A DNA stretch of 64,000 nt from Acidimicrobiaceae bacterium (GTDB lineage: Bacteria; Actinomycetota; Acidimicrobiia; Acidimicrobiales; UBA8592): contig JAHECR010000002.1 in the NCBI GenBank assembly GCA_024641655.1, positions 62,001 through 126,000 on the forward strand, written 5' to 3'. The notes under the pieces were generated by a model. That model had not been told where the DNA came from, did no database searches, and was given only the letters and a program-made list of their open reading frames with translations. Every line of letters begins with the position of its first letter. The stretch's first letter is position 1. The position numbers and the translations under genes are program-made. Shown here piece by piece: positions 60,884-64,000 of this stretch.

Positions 60884-61735
60884 TCACAGACCGTCGGTGA
60901 CCTCCGCCGCCTGCTCGGCGACCCGTTCCACGCCGGCGCGGGTCGCGTCGGGAAGGAACAGTGCCATGCGGGTGAAGCCGGTCTCGACGTTCTGCTCGAC
61001 GATGTGGCGATGACGCGATCCCAGGCAGGTCAGCTCGAGGGCGTCGGGATCCCGGCCGGCGTCTGCGGCCGCGCGCCGGGCCACATCGACCAGTTCGCGC
61101 AGGCGGTCGGGATCCTTGCCGAAGGGAAAGTAGCCGTCACCGCGACGGCCGGCGCGGCGGGCGGCAGCCTCGCTGTCGCCGCCGACCCAGATCGGGACGG
61201 CGTGGTCGACAGGCTGCGGGAAGCTGTGCACGGGCGGGAACGAGAAGAACGCCCCGTCGTGGCTCGCGAGCTCGTTGGACCACAGGGCCCGCATGGCATC
61301 GATGGCCTCGTCGCAGCGGCGCCCCCGGGTACCGAAGTCGACGCCTACCGCGCGGTACTCGTCCTCGCTCCACCCGACGCCGGTCCCCAGCCGCATCCGC
61401 CCACCCGACAACTGGTCGATCGTCGCCAGGCGCTTGGCCAGGATCAGCGGATTGTGCAGGGGCAGGATGAGGATGCAGGTCCCGAGCAGGATCGTGTCGG
61501 TCACTGCGGCAGCGAACGTGAGCCAGTCCAGCGGGTCCGGCAGCGAGCCCGTCGGCGAGGGGCCCAGTCGGTTCTGATTCGCCCCGGGATAGGCCTCACG
61601 CGGCGACATCACCACGTGTTCGCCCACCCAGATCGAATCGAAGCCATTGGCTTCGGCGGCCTGCGCGACCTCGGTGACGACGAGGGGGTCGGTCGGAAAC
61701 GTCCCACCCGCCGCCGGAATCAACCCAACCTGCAT
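60884..61735 (-). CDS. LLM class (luciferase-like) F420-type oxidoreductase
   Basis: A 283-aa luciferase-fold protein related to the neighbour at 60014. It has GFDSIWVGEHVVMSPREAYPG, LILPLHNPLILAKRLATIDQLSGGRMRLGTGVGWSEDEY and VPIWVGGDSEAAARRAGRR. The ATG at 61735 (MQVGLIPAAGGTFP) has GGGAGAG upstream. The pair of convergent LLM genes suggests oxidation or reduction of related substrates. It is divergent from an acyl-CoA dehydrogenase pair. Confidence 0.88.
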   Translation of the reverse strand: MQVGLIPAAGGTFPTDPLVVTEVAQAAEANGFDSIWVGEHVVMSPREAYPGANQNRLGPSPTGSLPDPLDWLTFAAAVTDTILLGTCILILPLHNPLILAKRLATIDQLSGGRMRLGTGVGWSEDEYRAVGVDFGTRGRRCDEAIDAMRALWSNELASHDGAFFSFPPVHSFPQPVDHAVPIWVGGDSEAAARRAGRRGDGYFPFGKDPDRLRELVDVARRAAADAGRDPDALELTCLGSRHRHIVEQNVETGFTRMALFLPDATRAGVERVAEQAAEVTDGL

Positions 61736-61928
61736 CAGCGCACTCTCCCGTCGGCGATCAGCGGTGAACACTAGCGCCCGGCGGAGGACTCGGCCCCCGT
61801 CACCGATACCGCCGATCCTCACCCCTCTCGCCTGCCGCAGCGATGATCCTCGCTCCGCCGCGATCATCCATGCCTGCGGGTGCTAGAACAGTGGCCGTCC
61901 GTCGCCCACCCACGAGGAGCACGTGCCC

Positions 61929-63092
61929 ATGATGCGGTTCGACCTGACCGAGCTGACGGCGGCCGAACGGGCTCTGCAGAGCCAGGTCCGCGCCTTCCTT
62001 GCCGCCGAGCTGCCCGTGGGGCAGCACACCCCGGGCCTCGGCATGGACGCTCGGTCCGACAAGGCCTTTTCCCGCAAGCTCGGCGCGCGAGGGTGGCTCG
62101 GGATGGCGATCCCGAAGACCTACGGCGGCCAGGACCGGTCCGCCGTGGACCGTTTCATCGTGACCGAAGAGCTGCTTCGTTGGGGTGCCCCCGTTCGCCA
62201 CCACTGGGTCGCCGACCGCCAGACCGGGCCGATCATCCTGCGCTACGGGACCGAGGCCCAGCGCCGGCACTTCCTGCCGCTGATCTGCGCCGGTGAGATC
62301 TCGTTCTCGATCGGGATGAGCGAGCCCGACAGCGGCAGCGACCTGGCATCGCTGAAGACGAAGGCCACCCGCGACGGCGACGGGTGGGTCCTCGAGGGTA
62401 CGAAGATCTGGACCACGATGGCCCACGAGAACGACTACGCCGTCGTGTTGTGCCGCACCACTCCTCGTGACGAGGTGCCCGACAAGCGCCAGGGAATGTC
62501 CCAGCTCATCGTGGATCTCCGTGCCGAGGGGGTCACGGCGACCCCGATCGAGTTCATCGACGGCAGCGCCGACTTCTGCGAGGTCGTCTTCGACGAGGTG
62601 TTCGTCCCCGGCGACATGGTGTTGGGCGAGATCGGTGCCGGATGGACGCAGAACACCTCGGAGCTCGCGTACGAGCGCGGCGGCCCTGACCGTTGGCTCA
62701 GCTCGTTTCCGATCGTCCAGGAATTGCTCCGGCTCCGTGCCGGAGGCACCCTCGACGACAGCCTGGCGGACCTCCTCGGTGGGGTCGTCGCCAGCTATTC
62801 GGTGCTCCACAACCTCTCGCTTTCGGTGGCGCGCTCGATCGACACCGGGGGCGCGCCGGCCATCGAGGCTTCCCTCGTCAAGGAGATGGGCACGCGTTTC
62901 GAGCAGGACGTGGTGAACGCCGTGCTCGCGCTCGTCGACTTCGAGCCCAACGTCGCGTCTCGGTCGCTCTTCGAGGAGCTCCTGGTGACCGCCACGCTCA
63001 CTGCACCGGCCTTCACGATCCGAGGCGGGACCCTCGAAGTGCTGCGGTCGGTCGCGGCGCGGGGTCTGCAACCGTCGGGGGGCGGCCGATGA
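61929..63092 (+). CDS. Acyl-CoA dehydrogenase
   Basis: A 387-aa acyl-CoA dehydrogenase. GMSEPDSGSDLASLKTKATRDGDGWVLEGTKIW is the FAD-binding loop, and the C terminus FTIRGGTLEVLRSVAARGLQ lacks the R-N-x-x-S-E-R-x-L-G end of typical members, so it probably pairs with the following dehydrogenase. The ATG at 61929 is taken because GAGGAG lies 9 bp upstream; a GTG at 61923 would add two residues. A TAGAAC element lies at 61884-61889. Its stop codon overlaps the next start (ATGA). Confidence 0.88.
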   Translation: MMRFDLTELTAAERALQSQVRAFLAAELPVGQHTPGLGMDARSDKAFSRKLGARGWLGMAIPKTYGGQDRSAVDRFIVTEELLRWGAPVRHHWVADRQTGPIILRYGTEAQRRHFLPLICAGEISFSIGMSEPDSGSDLASLKTKATRDGDGWVLEGTKIWTTMAHENDYAVVLCRTTPRDEVPDKRQGMSQLIVDLRAEGVTATPIEFIDGSADFCEVVFDEVFVPGDMVLGEIGAGWTQNTSELAYERGGPDRWLSSFPIVQELLRLRAGGTLDDSLADLLGGVVASYSVLHNLSLSVARSIDTGGAPAIEASLVKEMGTRFEQDVVNAVLALVDFEPNVASRSLFEELLVTATLTAPAFTIRGGTLEVLRSVAARGLQPSGGGR

Positions 63093-64000
63093 GCGCCGAC
63101 ACCGAGACCACCGCACTCATCGACGAGACGGTCGACCGGCTGCTGGCGAGCGTCGTCGACCATGACACGATCGAGGCGGCCGAGGCCGCGCGCTGGTCCG
63201 CTCGCACCTGGGACCCGCTGGCCGAGGCCGGCTTCCCGTGGGTCGGCGTCCCCGAGCCGAGCGGTGGCTCCGGCGGATCGATCCTCGACACCCTTGCGGT
63301 GCTCCGGCAGGTCGGCCGCCACGCTGCGCCGGTGCCAGTCGCCGAAACCGGGCTGCTGGGCGGGTGGCTGCTCTCGAGCGCCGGCATCGAGGTGCCGTCG
63401 GGGCCGATCACCGTCGCCCCCGACCCCATCACCGTCGACACGGGTCGCCTCAGGGGTGTGGCCACGGTCGCATGGGCGACCCGAGCCGAGCGGATCGCGG
63501 TGATCGCTCAGGGTGTCGGCAACGCGATCGTGGCCTCTCTCAGACCCGATCAGGTCGAGATCGTTCCGGGGGCGAACCTCGCCGGTGAACCTCGCGACCA
63601 GGTCACCATCGACGTGGCCCTCGGCGACGTCGAGCACGCACCCGGATCCGACAGCGACGCGGCTGTGCTCCGGAACCGTGGGGCGCTGAGCCGGGTCGTG
63701 ATGGCTGCCGGCGCGATGGAAGCCATGGGCCAGATGACCATCGACTACACCCATGCCCGCCATCAGTTCGGTCAGGCCGTCGCCCGCTTCCAGGCTGTCC
63801 AACAGCACCTCGTCACCGTGGCCCAGTGTTCGGTCCGGCTCTCCATGGCCGCAGACCTCGCGTGCGGGGCCATGGCCCGCGGCAGCGTCGGTGCCGAGAT
63901 CGCCGTCGCGAAGGTGATCGCCGACGAAACCTCGGTGCTGGCGACCCGGGCCGCACACCAGGCACACGGGGCAATGGGGGTCACCCGCGAGTACCCCCTG
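63089..64000 (+). CDS. Acyl-CoA dehydrogenase (cut by right edge)
   Basis: The first ~304 codons of another acyl-CoA dehydrogenase; the right edge cuts it. It begins MSADTETTALIDETVDRLLA. PEPSGGSGGSILDTLAVLRQVGRHAAPVPVAETG is the N-terminal domain, and TIDYTHARHQFGQAVARFQAVQQHLV is the helix-rich C-terminal part that contacts the flavin. The start overlaps the stop of the preceding dehydrogenase by 4 bp, so the two are co-translated and are probably subunits of one heteromeric enzyme, as for the pair at 55.3-57.7 kb. Confidence 0.85.
   Translation, partial: MSADTETTALIDETVDRLLASVVDHDTIEAAEAARWSARTWDPLAEAGFPWVGVPEPSGGSGGSILDTLAVLRQVGRHAAPVPVAETGLLGGWLLSSAGIEVPSGPITVAPDPITVDTGRLRGVATVAWATRAERIAVIAQGVGNAIVASLRPDQVEIVPGANLAGEPRDQVTIDVALGDVEHAPGSDSDAAVLRNRGALSRVVMAAGAMEAMGQMTIDYTHARHQFGQAVARFQAVQQHLVTVAQCSVRLSMAADLACGAMARGSVGAEIAVAKVIADETSVLATRAAHQAHGAMGVTREYPL

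Noticed and set aside
1-64000. tRNA, rRNA, CRISPR, phage or insertion-sequence genes
   Set aside because: I looked for conserved tRNA arms, rRNA blocks, regularly spaced repeats, transposases and integrases on both strands and found none, but this was by eye and cannot exclude a divergent small RNA.

Overview
The window is 64 kb of very GC-rich DNA with strong third-position G/C bias, tightly packed genes and many 4-bp ATGA/GTGA start-stop overlaps. The gene content points to an actinomycete, most likely an Acidimicrobiia-like lineage: two luciferase-like F420-type oxidoreductases, a BTAD-type regulator, PutA, many acyl-CoA dehydrogenases, type III CoA-transferases, crotonases and amidohydrolases. 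That placement is an inference from gene content. I see no rRNA, tRNA, CRISPR array, transposase, integrase or phage gene.

Left part (1-14.4 kb): a minus-strand run reads acetoacetyl-CoA synthetase, fused indolepyruvate/2-oxoacid:ferredoxin oxidoreductase, biotin-dependent carboxyltransferase, biotin carboxylase/BCCP, acyl-CoA dehydrogenase (cut by the window edge). It looks like a leucine (or isoprenoid acyl-CoA) degradation module in which a ferredoxin enzyme may replace the usual branched-chain 2-oxoacid dehydrogenase. PutA follows, then a flavin reductase-like protein and an MscS channel.

Middle part (14.5-34.2 kb): small accessory enzymes (NTF2-like, class II aldolase, SDR, amidohydrolase, a two-half hotdog-like protein) lead to the most unusual gene of the window. 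It is a 1,315-aa protein that joins a BTAD DNA-binding half and an nSTAND ATPase, through one membrane helix, to an extracytoplasmic BMP/PnrA-like ligand-binding domain and two Cys-containing beta-sandwich repeats. It is divergent from a predicted secreted HExxH protein; the short region between them carries tandem 11-bp repeats like those bound by SARP/BTAD regulators. Then come a pair of type III CoA-transferases, an MtfA-type peptidase, an unusual single-chain PurL (1,237 aa) and the biotin operon bioA-bioF-bioD.

Right part (34.2-64 kb): fatty-acyl, isoprenoid or xenobiotic acyl-CoA metabolism dominates. There are six acyl-CoA dehydrogenases (one cut by the right edge), two aminoglycoside-phosphotransferase-like ACAD partners, three crotonases, a second CoA-transferase pair, a CocE/NonD hydrolase, SDR, metallophosphoesterase, HIBADH-like and nitroreductase genes, and the two luciferase-like enzymes. 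An FTR1 iron permease sits behind an iron-box-like promoter, and a Rieske protein with a large unassigned C-terminal region sits behind a near-consensus leaderless promoter. Several genes show a -10 hexamer 4-8 nt before the start codon, so leaderless transcripts appear common. Related hairpins built on GGTGYC/GRCACC occur in three intergenic gaps.
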